A stretch of DNA of 64,000 bases, from assembly GCA_029204225.1 (NCBI GenBank), contig CM055100.1:14030538-14094537 (forward strand). The letters run 5' to 3'. A program made the translations under genes and the position numbers. The notes beneath the pieces were generated by a model. The model did no database searches. It saw only the letters and a list, made by a program, of their open reading frames with translations, and was not told the DNA's origin. Within the stretch, counting starts at the first letter, position 1, and every line of letters starts with the position of its first letter. Positions 46,201 to 58,897 of the stretch are shown one piece after another. This stretch comes from Diphasiastrum complanatum (Eukaryota > Streptophyta > Lycopodiopsida > Lycopodiales > Lycopodiaceae).

Positions 46201-49200
46201 CCTTAGAAGATGCGTATGCTAGCATGCAAAGTCGCATCATCAGGATCTCTTTGCTAACCCCATTCAACATCTGTTAACCATGCCTGATCTAGGGACAACA
46301 CTGAACCAAGAAGCTACATCATGCTGTCTCAATATGATAGACAAGAAATAGTAGCAGGAACCATCGGAGCTTTTCGTTACTAGATCTAGGCTGAAGTCCT
46401 ATAAGTTTTAAACATTGAAGTCTTATGAGTTTCAACATAATCATCGTGATATTGGAAGCATAATCGGACGATCATCCTCCTACTTTGATATGTGCCTTCA
46501 CGTGTTAACAATTATGAATGCTAATTTTGTGTCCCAGAAATCAGATCAAGAATATACAAGTCATTGTTTGACAGGATTTTGGAAGTTCTAAATTACAGAA
46601 GATGGCTCTTGTTGAAAGAAAAACAATGATAACTTCCGCTCTAATGATCACAACCCTCATATCCATTCTCATGCTTGTGAGCTTGAAAGGCTCATTCACC
46701 TTAAACATCTCGTTCACATAGTCGGGCACTTCTTTTTTGAAGCTCTCTGAAAGTTTGAAGTAGAAAACAAGACTCAGTCCTTTGCCATCGTTATCTCCCA
46801 TGAAAATAGGTGCTGGATACAGTGGTACCTGCAAATACCGCATGTAAAGGATAAGAAAGTAGCTTAAGGGTCTTTGACATATGGCCTTGCTGTTGCAGGT
46901 AAAGCTTGAGTAATTGTAGGGCTGATAATCTAGGTCAGACAAATTTCTAGTACACATCACGTCTATTGATAAGATCCTTACCACATCCCCATAAATTAGT
47001 AGATGAACTGCAGCATTCATTTTATTCACGTTATGTAATGTGAATATTGCAAGTTACAAATTATTTACACCCTCAATTGCACATTAGTGAAACTTTCAAC
47101 ATGGAAAAATGAGAAAATACTCTAAAAAGGGCTGATAAACTTCCAAATTCTGGACAGATCAGTCCTTGCACATAACAGATAGAATTGATTGGGATTGTTT
47201 GTACCAATTACGAGATGCTCATCTTTTTTCTCTAGCTTGAATCATCTGTATGTACTTCATATCAATTTCAGCAGCCAGCTTGATACTTACAATTGTTTAT
47301 GCCTTTAAGAAAAGTATTACAAGTAATGAGAAGTCTTCAGTGGTTAGCCCTCTCAATGAGAAAACTGGCATTCTCTGAAGGGGAAAACTGCTTATGCACA
47401 AACTGTATGAAACTTAGGGTGGTGAAGGATGTATGCTTGAATTTACTATTGGCATTCGATTTTCTTTACTGGAGAGCCTTGGCTAAAACTTATATGGTAG
47501 GAACATAGATGTCAATTAGCTTGCGTTTCAGACCTTGGACAGCTGAAATTTTTATAGTAGCCCGAACGAATTGAGCATCTTTTTTTAGGTATCTGGAGCA
47601 ACAAAAGATAATACCTGAATATTGAAGATGAATACATTTGGTATCTCGCCAACATCGCCAGGCAAATGTTGAAATGGAAGCTCCACAAATCTTGCAATAT
47701 GATTTATTTTTCTCTCAGATAAAAATACATCTACGCCTATTGCTTCATACATGGCATTGGGTGGCGCTGGTTGTTTTCTCCTATCCCTGCAAGCATAAAA
47801 AATCATGCCTTGTATTTCTTACCGTCCTTTTGAGATAAAGATGCAAGAGACAAAACTCATATTTCAGCTATATATCATATCTATCTACACTAAATTGAGC
47901 TACCTTTGCTATGGATGAATACAAAAGGCTTCTTCTTCATCAACTTTGACCATAAGAAAAAAATACCTTGCAATTGGGTTTGGCACTCTTACAGTAAAAG
48001 TGCACTAAAATCAAAAGTTTGCTTGAAATAATCTTTGGAGCTCTACAGAGGTATAATCAACAACTAATCTGACTTGCCACGTTGAGATCACTTAATCTCC
48101 ATCTTATTCTTTATGGTAAGCCTAAAGAAGCTCTTGCTCTGAGCAGCATCTGATCTCTTCACCAGGTTTTTCTTCCATTAGCTTGTGAGAAGTTATAAAA
48201 ATGAATGTTTGTCTTATTCATGCCTTCCCATTTCAATCTTGGAAGGTTGAAACAAGGAGCTTCTATTCTCCTCAAAAATGGGATTGCCCCATTTGACACT
48301 TTAAATGAAAGTTTTTCTCAATTGATTATTGTTTAGGTTTGTTACATAACACAGATTTTGGTTGAAAACTCAAATGATGGATAGTGTGGAAATGGTCTAA
48401 CAGCAGAGCGTCTTTATATTGCAAATTAAGGATTGTATAGGGAGTTTGAAGTTTGCAACAAACGTCTACAAGAATCCTAACATGATTCATGTGAGTTCCT
48501 CTATAGAACCTTTGCTAACTTGATTTTGAGGCCTTGACATTATTTTATTTAACTAGTGCCCCAAGTCTTTTTATTCCCAGTTTACAATTCTCATAAGCGT
48601 GCTCATTGGGTGGCGGGCTTATACACACAGGAAGCCAACTGAGCTGAATATAATTTAACACCTGTAAAAGCTGCTAAGTGTCAGCAACGAGATAAGTCAA
48701 AGTGATTCAAATCTTGTTCTTTAGTTAATTCAGAACTCTTGTCAAAAGTTTGAAATTGTTTTGGATGACTAGTTGCTAGAAAATGAGTGATGTTGTATGA
48801 CTTTGATCCTTTGTCTTGAGAACATGATGCACAAAAACTAGTAGCAACAGTGACTAGGACTTTCTTATCAATACTAAAGCTGAATATGATATCTATATTT
48901 CTTTTATGTTATACAAGAAGGGAGTTGAGGACCCATTCTGCTAGTCATGGAAGAGCACATGCAACTATGTCAAATAACCATCCTCATAATAAGAGAAAGT
49001 AAAACAACTATTTTTCTCAGACATGAATGTTGGTCGGTGCTCGATAGCAATAACACAGTTTGAAGCTATGCAAATATGGCCAAGATATGAGTTGAAGGTT
49101 ATAACAACAACAATCTAGAAGAGTTCTCCTTTTATGAACAAACGCTACATTTAGGGCTTTTATAGCACATTTAAGCCTTTATTTGACTTTATGGGCTCAT

Positions 49201-52200
49201 GACCAAAATGTTTCTTTCCTGTAAGTTATGGACATGTCTTAGAATTATTGGGTGCTTGTTGCTCGTGGGACATTGTAAACCATGACCCTAAATGGTAGGT
49301 TCCAAGAAGGTTCCCCTAAGGGTACAAGTAAATAAGTAGGAGTCCTTCATTCATTCCAGTAGCTTATGACTGGATCACTTTTGAGTTCTTTGTAGAAGAC
49401 TCATTGCTCTTCCTTGTAGAAGATCAACTATTGACTATATCTATTCCTCTTTCAATGTTCTTGGTTGAAGAATGGTATTTGCTTCATATTTTTATTAACA
49501 CTTTGTTCTTATGTGATATCAAATATGTGATTTGATTCATAACACCTATAGATTTTCTGGAAACCATCTTTGGAAATTTAAGATGAAGGTAGTACTGCTT
49601 GCAAACAAACTGTGGGATGTTGTTGAAGGGATTGAGATCAAACCAGAGGTGGATGTGGCTAGCATCACCAAATGGAGACAGAGAGATGGGAAGGCTTTTG
49701 CCATGATCTCTCTCAATATCAGATCAGCCATATCAAATCAGCCCAAACTGCTAAAGATGCTTGGGACATCTTAGCTTGATCAAACCTATAACAAGGAATA
49801 TGGTGGCTCTGATACCAAATGTTACACCCCTCAAATCGCAAACCACCAGGTGCTGCTCACCTTATGAAACTGAACGGTACACGTTCCACCCCCTCGTAGG
49901 ATCCAATCCAGATCCACCCACCTGCCTTGGCCTATGACCTGTATCAAGTGAGATCCGGCCTCCAACCCTAACAACGTCCCATACCATTGTTAGAGCCATC
50001 AGCCATCTCCCACCCCCCGTCCCACCCTAGCTAGCTCACATCTTGGTTGTGCACAAGCGCCCACCATCATCCACCTTCTCCTAGGTAGATAGAATGAATG
50101 GTAAATGATACCTCCTCCCCTTGTATACCTCCAAGGTAGGAGTCTCCAAGCCGAGCACACATCCCAGATCACGACAAGTGGCAATTGTGTAGGTCCACAA
50201 GTCACTAGTCAAGTCAACAGGCCCAGTTGACGTTTGGTTCCAAGTTAGGGTTCGAAACCCAAGGGGTTGGGTCCCTTATCACATACAATGTTAGATTGGA
50301 ATGTTATCACACAAGTTAATCTTTATATCATACCAAAACAGTAGTATAACATCATTTCTTGAGTTGATTTGTTCACATCTTTCGATGAGGTCACATTGAT
50401 TGGTTCACATCTCTCAATCAGGTCATGTTGAACTTGGCACAATCATGCACTTTAGTTAAAAATGTTAGTCACTAGCATAAATCCATTCGATTGATTCAGA
50501 GTAGAATACCCAGCCTATATCTAGTAAATAGCTTTCGAGGAGCCTCTCAAAGGCTTATTGTGCAGTGCTTATATGTATACATGATGAAGCATTCACAACA
50601 TCTTCTGAGCTAGTACAGCCCACTCCCATTCCTCGAGCATTCAATGACCTTTTGCAACAACATCATCAAGTTTCTATGGAGTTACAAGCATTACGATCAT
50701 TGTGGGACATGAATCACCACATGGATCTACTTCCAAGAGTAGAACAATCTCACAACCAACCTATCAATTGTCCATGTTTGAGAAATTTAAGATCAAGTGG
50801 TAGGCAATGCCGCTTGATTAATCTCGGTTAGAGTCTTTTTAGTTCACATAGTTTACTTATTAATTAAAAAAGGTGAGCACAAAACGTCAATGTTTTGGGC
50901 ATCAATCTCTAGAAAAGCTCACATTTGTAGCTAGTATCCTATTTTGCTGATGGATGATCTTTTTGATCAACCATGTTTGAGAAAGCTTAGATAAAGTGGT
51001 AGGTATCCGATTCCTTACAATGCCGCTTGATTAATCTCGGTTAGAGTCTTTTTAGTGCACATAGTCTACTTATTAATCAAAAAAGATGAGCACAAAACGT
51101 CAATGTTTTGGGCATCAAGCCCTAAAGCATGGTACCCACGGTTCTCAGAACCGGTGAGAACCGTGGGGTGAACCGTACCACGGTTCATCATTATTAATTA
51201 ATTAATTAATTAATTAATTAATGTTTTGGCCTTATTTGAGTAAAAATGAACTTTAAAAAATATATATAATTAATTTATTGATTATTAATTAAACAGTTCA
51301 CCACGGTTTTGGCCAAAAAAAATTGAGAACCGTACGGTTCACTGTACAGTTCTCAGAACCGTGGTGAACCGTACATGGTTCATTAATTCTATGCCCTAAA
51401 GATGCTCACATTTGTAGCTAGTATCCTAGTTTGCTCACGGATGATCTTTTTCATCAACTAGATACAGCCTCTTTCTTCCCTAAAGTTGACCTACATTTTA
51501 GCTATCGCCAATGTAAATCCAACTAGGAGGTGTGTATAAAACCCCCTTCTACACTCCTTTTGGCATTTATGAGCCTTCAATGTTCACTTTCCAAAGTGTC
51601 ATGAACAATATTATAAAACCTCTCATTGGCCTCTATTTTTGGTTCTACTTTGATGGTATAACGATCACTTTAGGACTTACTACCCACATTCTTTTATAGT
51701 GACTTCAACTCTTCATGCTCTATGAATAGAAGAGATATATTTCTCATGAACTCTTGATTGTCAGGTAGCTTTTGACACTCTGAAGACTTTGCTTGCCACT
51801 TCTATTCTATGCTTACCCAATTTCAAACAGACATCTATAGTCAAAAAAGATGCTAGTGCAATTGGAGTAATGGCTATCCTTAACCAAGATGGGGGTGTTA
51901 TAGGCTATATAACATGAATCCTTTCGTCCGATTCTAGAATCAGATACTAAATAGTTCGTAGCTACATGTTTGTACCATATTAATAATGATGCTGATGCTT
52001 AGTACGTTGTGGAGATGGTTTCATGCTCTATACTCATAATGTAAGACACTTGAAAACTTAATTTTTTCTTAGTGAACTGTTTTGGCAGCCTAAGACATGA
52101 TTTAGAAGACTCTCTTTCTATATTCATACAAGAGCATGTCTTAAGTCGCAATAAAAAATACTTCACAAACAAAAGATTCTGTTTGAAAAAAACCGGAGTT

Positions 52201-55200
52201 TTTCTTAGCAGAATATTTGTGCTTAATTTTGCATATAGAAAAAGGTGAGCAGTAGTTCTCATCAGAATATTTGTGCTTGATTTTGCATATAGAAAAAGGT
52301 GACTAATATTTTAGAGAGGACAGCCTGAAGGACTTTATAGGCCAAACAACAGAAAGGAAGGAACAAAAACTCATGATAGGCCAAGCCTTCTATAGAGCCA
52401 GAACTGGACTACCAAAATCGAAACTTTGAAACCATCAACATTAAAAAGAAACATGGCAATCAAGATGGATACGTTTTGGCATTGGGTATTAAGTATCGTA
52501 CTTCAAGTAGTTTGGGGCTCGGAGCTTGAAAGATGAAGGGCTGAATGTGGACCAGCACCCTTCCTTGGGATCTTTTGAATAAGGAACCTGGGTACCTGCT
52601 GGCGGCATCTCAAGAATTGCCTTAGATATCCCCAGACCTGCACAAAATTGTGAGTGAACAGGAAAGCAAATAAGCTTCTGGGGAGTCGAAAGTTATTCTT
52701 CCATGAGTATGTGAAGTGCCTTGCATACTTACATTATGAGAAAACTCCAATGTTAGAAGATACCAAAGCAGCAGATTTTAGGTGGCTTGCACCAATCCTA
52801 TAAATAAAAAGATAGAAGTCTACAAAGTTTTTCAGCATGAAGGAAAACTTTAGGCTTAAGACATAGACCAGCTATCTAGAGTAGCATAATATCTATTTGG
52901 ATAGGATAAACGACTCAATATCATAGGAGCCAGACGGGACCTTACAGATTGCAACATAATTGCAAAGAAGAAAAAAGTATATATTCCCTACATTTAGTTT
53001 TTGGAGCTTCTATCTCTACATTATGGCATGACATAGTAGCTCAGGTATTCAACCTTCTAACCATCATTCCTTGATGCCAGCATGTAATACTTTTGTCTCT
53101 TCATATCCCAGTTCCCTTGGAGATTTTCAAAGACATATTATCTATTTGAAGACACCACGCTTTAAATGAAAAATGGCATTGTTGGACAAAAGTTCCAAAT
53201 GCTGACAACTCGTAGCTTTGAATCTGCTTTCAACATGTGCAAACCTTAAGAGTCATGGATTACTCACCAGAAGGCAAATTGTGATTTATATCTAGGAAAG
53301 TTTGCTCTTTGACAGGAAACAATTGGGACACCTTCTTTCTTTGTGAATGTGACGGAGAGCTTGGGTGCCTTTTTCTTTCATTGAAAATCACTCCGTTCTT
53401 CAAGCAAGGCAAGCATGAATCATCAGAAATGGATTCGTCGGAGTGATCCTGAAATGTTTTATCCTCAATGCTGTCACCATTGTCTGCAGGTGTCCTATAT
53501 ATAGTTTCTGGAACGTTTTGCCTTGTACTTGAAGTGAGTATTGGAACCTTCCTCGACCGCTGTGTTTCGGCAGCAGTTTCTAAAAGCAGCATATTTGATT
53601 TAGTTCTTGGAGATTCTTTATCCTGATCATTGTGGAGTTCTACCGAAATAGCGGATTTGCTCGAGTGCGGAGGCTGTAGTTGAGGGTCAGTTTTCAGAAA
53701 GAGATGCTCTCCATCCAGTTGTAATGATCCCTCTTTCGAAGAAGAATGTGTAGGCTTCGGACTGCTTTCTGTAGATGAGACAAAATCTGTAGGGCAGTAC
53801 GTGAATGAAATATCATTTATGCTGCATGCATAGAACTATTATGCTCGTTGAGAAATAGACAATGAAGAGTGATCACTTTTATGTTACAAATTTGCAATTA
53901 GGCATTATCTACAGACTTATGTGCTCCTTATATAGAAATATAAAACAAAGATTGATCACTTATTAGGGGAAAAAAAGTTACAGAAGTGCAAATTGCAATA
54001 ATTATATCAATCGCATATGCTAGTTAGGTATCTCATCGGCAAAATCCTGATTCGCATCAATGCGGATAGCCCTGATGAATATAGTCCAGTGTAGAATTTG
54101 GATGCTACATAGTACCAGTTGCTGCCTAGTGTAGGGACTCACCTCCCAAAACGCTTGAATACTCGTCTTCAGAGTCCATGACAAATGAGGCCTCTGAGTT
54201 GTACCATTCTTCTTCTTTGCTTCCTGAGAAATAAATTCATGAGGAAAAGCAATCACAGAATTCAGTGTTTAGACTGTGTACTATCAAGTTTTATATCAAG
54301 TTCACTTGAAAACTAAGAAAACAATAGGAATCAGTAAAATAGGAAAAAAAATTGGTATAAGAGCAATTCCAGATACGAAACTATTGAATCTATTTCTTGC
54401 TGTATTGTAACTCTTAAAACCTCATCTTGTGCACACAAGTCTTGAAACTAGCTCAGTTTTTTCAGTAGGATGCCAGTAGAAATGCTTCAGGAAACCAATA
54501 GATGTTCTTTATGATGACTAAGGATCTTTTTGAATATTGGAAGGCCATTAGTAAACTAGAATCTATTAGCATGTCAGGTACATGCTGTTAGTGCATAAGA
54601 AAAACAAGGATCACTAATAAATACTCGACATTGGGATACTTCAGCCATAAATCTCGTGTACAGAATGGGCTCATTTCAAACACCATTCAGTATGCATATT
54701 GTATGGAACTGGGGTACCCCCATGTTCAGTACAGTATATTCTTTTATGAAAATGTTCAAAACTTCCTCAAAAATGGAAATTTTAAAAGCATAGATGCTGG
54801 GCATCAAAAAATCCTTGAAAGCACTGGAAAAAGATTACATGCTGGTACTGCAAAACTTAATGGAAACGATCCATTTAGTTAAGGTATCCTGTATTGATTG
54901 CTAAAAATATCAGATGATTACTACCAAAAATACACGTACATCCATAAAACTTAGTCGGACAGACATACAAGCCAGCATAGCAAAATTTATTGTGGCAATA
55001 ATATTCAGTAGGGAGTAAAATCATGTGAGTAAGCAAGAACAATGTCTTTGCAACTCTTCTTGGCAGTAGAAGATGGGAACCATCTTGTGGTGTCCTGAGG
55101 TAGACATCTGAAGAAAGTCATGATGGCGGCCGAGGATGATGATCTACGTCGAGGTGAGCATATGCAGTGTGGTCTCTGGTCACAGTGTCTAAAAGGGATG

Positions 55201-58200
55201 CTTGTCTCATCCTCTGGCTTTGCATCTACATCAATCTGAGGTTGCTGTCTGCATGAGTACGAGGTAATATTGCAACCAGTCTCTAGTATTGGTAGTGAGA
55301 CATGTTTCACTTCGCAAGAGAAACAATTGTGTCATCAAGGCAACACATATATGATCCTTAGCTCAAACTATCTGTGATAACATAAAACTTGAAGGTGTGA
55401 AATTGCTAGCCTAGTCTAATGTCGAGCCCATTATATCATAGGAGTGACCAAAGTGTCAAAGACATGACACTTACATATGTGCATCCTACGTGTGTCCCTT
55501 AAAATAAAATCGCTCCGTATTGATTAGGGAAAGCTACCCTTTTCCTAATCAACTGGTGGTTGCCTATTTCATACCAAAGATAGTTCCTATGAAGAGTACC
55601 ACTAAAACTGTAAATACCGAAAATATCTCCAATCATGAAAATCCAAATATGCAAAGGAAAAAACTACCTCCAATGGCTGACCATCCAATGTGAACGTCTA
55701 TCTTTGCATGGAAGACAATAACTTACATGGACCTCTAGTTCCATTTTGAAAATGGAGTGTAGTGTGTCAAGATGTTGCTGCAAACCCTCTTTAGGATGAG
55801 AGACAAAAACCACCTCGCTAGCATATAACAAGATAAATTTGAATCAGTCTACTTGGACCTTCATCTAAAGTTTTCTATCAAATAATGTAGGAGAAAGCAA
55901 ACATCACTACCTCACTCCTATGGCCTTCTTTGATTTTCTTCAATTGACTTACATCCTGTCTACATCTTGCCATTGTCACCACGATCTCAACGAGTTCACG
56001 TAGGATTCACTGCACGACCTCTACCAAATCAAATTCAGCATTAGTTTCATATTGTACTAGACAGTTCCCAGTGATGAAGTATGTACGTAGAGGATGAGTC
56101 TCTTGCAATTGCTTGCTTTGCTTTATAGAGCTAAGACTCATAAGGGGAGATTTATATTTCAAGAAGAAGTCTAAGCTTTTGGAGTTAGTATGATAGAAGC
56201 CTTAGATGGACATCCCCCTAAGACTCCCTGATCAATAGATTGTGGACCAACATCTCCATGGACTTCATCCTAGGACCTGGGCCTTCCCAATACCTCGTGA
56301 AAATTGCATTGTGGTGGTTGATAGGTTTACTAAAGAGGCTCACTTTATTCTTATTTGCAAGACCAATATTGTCGAGTAATGTGCTCAACTTTTTCTAACC
56401 AAGATATTTTGCCTCCACGGACTACCCCATTGTCGTCCTTATTGAAATCTGGGATATTCAAGTCCTTATGGGGGTTCTCTATCAGTTAGAGGTATTGAAC
56501 AGAATATTGGAGAATCATTTGTCACTATGTCTCAGCAATCAAGGCATGATTGGGACCAGCACATCTGTTTGGCCAAGCATAGCCATAACAACAACGTCGT
56601 GAGTATCAACACAGGCTTATCTTCTTTCTTGTTAGCATATGGCTATTCACCAACCCTACAAGGCATATGATCGCCTCCTAATGATGTATCTAAGACTCTT
56701 GCTTCCTTTCTATATATGCTCAAGACATTATCTCACAGGAAAAAACTAAGCTGTAATGGATACAACGAAAGTGCAAATTTGCTGGAAACAAACATCAGAT
56801 ACAGTGACATTCCACGAACGTGAGTGTGTCTACTTACGCCTCAGTTTTTCTCACATCATTTTGTTCAAAATTAGGCTGAAACAAGAAGCTTGCTCCACAT
56901 TATTGTAGACCTTATCAAATTATTGAGCACATCATCCATGTTAGTAATTGCCTTCAGCCATCATCATCTACCAAAGCTACTAATGTTCTTTAGGTGAGTT
57001 TGTTGTGCGCTTATATTGAGCCTAATGTGTGTCACAATGCCAATTTCTCAATTGATCCTAAGTTATTTCCTTTTATGCCAACTACCTTCGAGATATCAAG
57101 TTGCAGCTTTTCATCCATCTAGGGAAAATGTGTGTCTGTACCTAGGTTCTTTCATATATTTTTTATTCTAAGTTTCCTAGTCATTTGGAATCTTTTATTG
57201 ACCACCTTTTACATCCTTCATTATCTTTTGAATGGTCAATATACCAGCAAAACTTTCTTCGCTTCACTAGTATGTTTCAACTAACATGGCTAAAATTTGA
57301 TCCAAATATTCATACTTTAAATAGGAAGTAGAATCTTGAATTGACATATTCTAATTCTAACAGGTCCAGAGTTTAGTAGATTCACAACATCGAGAACAAC
57401 ATTTTCGTCTCTAGGGATATCTAGAAAAGTGATTACATAGGACACTTATAATGTTGCATATATCTCTATAGGGCCTCAAGTACATTTGACCCCTTAAAGT
57501 CTATTTATTTCATTTGGGGCTATTTAGTCAGCAGGTCAAGGACTTGGCTCACTTTCCAAAAAGGATAATTGGTAGTAGCCCAACCCAACCCTGATTGGAA
57601 AATATAAATGCCCTAAATTGGTCTTATTTTTGGTAGCTGATCAATTTAGGTTTTCAGAGTTTCTTTAAGGAAGAACTTAGAAAGCCATCACTTTGTAGGA
57701 GTGCTTAAAAAGCAGTTTATTGGCAATTGTTCTTAGGGAGAATTCTTATCATTTGTTGATCCATTGTTCTACTTTGCACGTTGTTTTGTGAATATGCTCA
57801 TAGCCATATTGGAGCCTTGTTTTCACATTATTGATGCCATTCCAAGCATACCTTTGAAGTGGTCAAAGACAAAACAGGGGCCATTGATTTCTACATGTCA
57901 AGAAGAAAATTACCTTGCACACATCTAAAAAGCAAACACGAGATGGCAAGGAGGGTCACTGTCACCACATACAAGCATAAAAAAGACAACTCTAGATAAT
58001 CAATGAGCAATCTCCAACTAAGAACACTCATACATCACCAATACAGACAGCCTTGGGCTTTATCCCCTGCAAGGAAGAGCAATGAGTCTCGTGTCAAAGT
58101 ATCTTAAATCATAAGCTAAAGACTGAATGTCCCCAATGCCTATTTAAACTCTCTTTTAAAATTCAAGGTTATCCCATGATTCAAAAATAGCACAAAAAGA

Positions 58201-58897
58201 GGGCAATCAAAAATTTTGGGGGAAATTAGAGCTCCCCGCTGCAAAAGGCCCACTAGTGTCCACATATACTAAGTAAGCCATAAATGTGTTGTATGCTCAT
58301 AACAGTCCCACAATATAAAAGTGTGATCTCTCCACTAAATCCTGCCATCATTGGAACTTTCAAAGAAGTCAAGTCAGCAATTTCTCTCATTGTCTTTTTA
58401 ATGGGCACATCCAATATCAGTTCTTTCAAATATAAGATTTTTTTATCATTGCACCACCAAAGAAGTTTTGTTCATGTATTGTGTCAACACGAATTTATAA
58501 TGTCGTAGCATAAAAAGATAGTGATTTTCAAAAAAGCATGATGTGAAGCTTTCAGCTGTTCCAAGAAACTTGTGAAACCATCATATAGGCTTAATAACTC
58601 TTTAAGAAAAGGGCCTATAGAAAAGAAAAACATTAACTTACCATTTGCATCATCTCTTGTACTGACTCTTGGACTACTGCTGTTATCCAAATGATTGTAA
58701 TCTGGATCAGCAGCTTCTTCAGATATGTACTTCTCCAGTTTTTCATTCTTAGAAGCATCCACATTGCCAATTTTCTGAACCTGTAACCCAGATAGACCTT
58801 TATTCGGACCGGCACCTCCATCTGTTCGTCTCCATGGAGAAACTGAAAGTTTCTGTTTCTTGTGTTCCTTGATTCTGGAAGAAATGCAGCCTCCCAT
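43232..58897 (-). CDS. MGGC-type EDR2_C (DUF1336) domain protein, nine exons
   Basis: Assembled from frames, GT-AG sites and phases. Exons (5' to 3'): 58642-58897, 54143-54223, 53268-53786, 52502-52637, 47615-47786, 46700-46828, 44363-44557, 43844-43966, 43232-43378; 1758 bases, 585 residues. All joins keep phase. The N-terminus MGGCISS fits N-myristoylation at Gly2 plus palmitoylation at Cys4, so membrane attachment is likely. A basic Lys-rich stretch follows, then [20 protein letters not shown] (exon 2) and a Ser-rich segment (exon 3). The EDR2_C domain begins in exon 4 ([20 protein letters not shown]). It continues with [77 protein letters not shown] and ends [15 protein letters not shown]. 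The family is known in plants (related to the C-terminus of ENHANCED DISEASE RESISTANCE 2, lipid-linked); the role of this subgroup is poorly defined. The intron-4 donor (GTACGA) is weak. Introns 1 and 4 exceed 4 kb and hold transposon pieces. Confidence 0.88.
49546..49773 (+). pseudogene. Ty1/copia gag fragment in intron 4
   Basis: The frame [20 protein letters not shown], followed by KAFAMISLN, matches the N-terminal gag of copia copies 1 and 2 (KFKMK..L.A..LWDV). It ends at about 49773, where an LTR-type sequence begins. It is antisense to the host gene. Confidence 0.75.
49783..50283 (-). repeat. Truncated LTR element end (LTR plus primer site) in intron 4
   Basis: The minus strand reads GGGTGTAACA then TTTGGTATCAGAGCC, an LTR end followed by an iMet primer site. 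The LTR would run from 50283 (TGTGATAAGGG) to 49820, 464 bases. Only about 37 bases of internal sequence remain to the left, so the rest of the element is lost. Confidence 0.6.
50580..52010 (+). pseudogene. Degenerate Ty3 reverse transcriptase/RNase H in intron 4, with internal duplication
   Basis: Very decayed pol. [20 protein letters not shown] resembles the segment before RT. Two copies of a ~205-base segment (about 50768-50972 and 50973-51460) resemble the VLLVKKKDG...YPIPIIDDLLDQ part of RT. From 51475, VDLHFSYRQ and [10 protein letters not shown] resemble the RT core. At about 51775-51915, [18 protein letters not shown] is an RNase H start. Many stops are present. A MITE (51129-51393) interrupts the second copy. 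Confidence 0.6.
51129..51393. mobile_element. hAT-like MITE with 8-bp target duplication
   Basis: A 265-base insert is flanked by CCCTAAAG on both sides (51121-51128 and 51394-51401). The neighbouring duplicated copy (near 50913-50925) lacks the insert, showing an empty site. Ends are CATGG... and ...CTATG (short CAT terminal inversion). The body has about ten AACCGT/ACGGTT words around a (TTAA)n core (51189-51226), including the perfect palindrome GAACCGTACGGTTC. No coding capacity. An 8-bp duplication suits the hAT superfamily. Confidence 0.7.
54224..58641 (-). other. Intron 1 of the EDR2_C gene
   Basis: The donor is ATG|GTAAGT at 58641 and the acceptor TTTCTCAG at 54224; the joined codon is Gly. 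It contains a degenerate Ty3 integrase in antisense (56190-57060) and otherwise no recognised feature. A 101-codon minus frame at 55005-55310 was considered as an exon and rejected. Confidence 0.75.
56190..57060 (+). pseudogene. Degenerate Ty3 integrase in intron 1
   Basis: Decayed frames resemble integrase in order: [11 protein letters not shown] (first Asp region) at about 56240, pieces like [11 protein letters not shown] and CLHGLP at 56310-56420, LNRILENHL near 56490, AEF-like and AYGYSP-like words to 56650, then the C-terminal region to about 57050. Stops and frame changes are frequent. Confidence 0.5.

Noticed and set aside
55005-55310. 101-codon minus-strand frame in intron 1, considered as an EDR2_C exon
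   Set aside because: Exon 1 (ending at 58642) and exon 2 (starting at 54223) join in phase directly, the frame has no family motif and no good flanking splice pair was seen.
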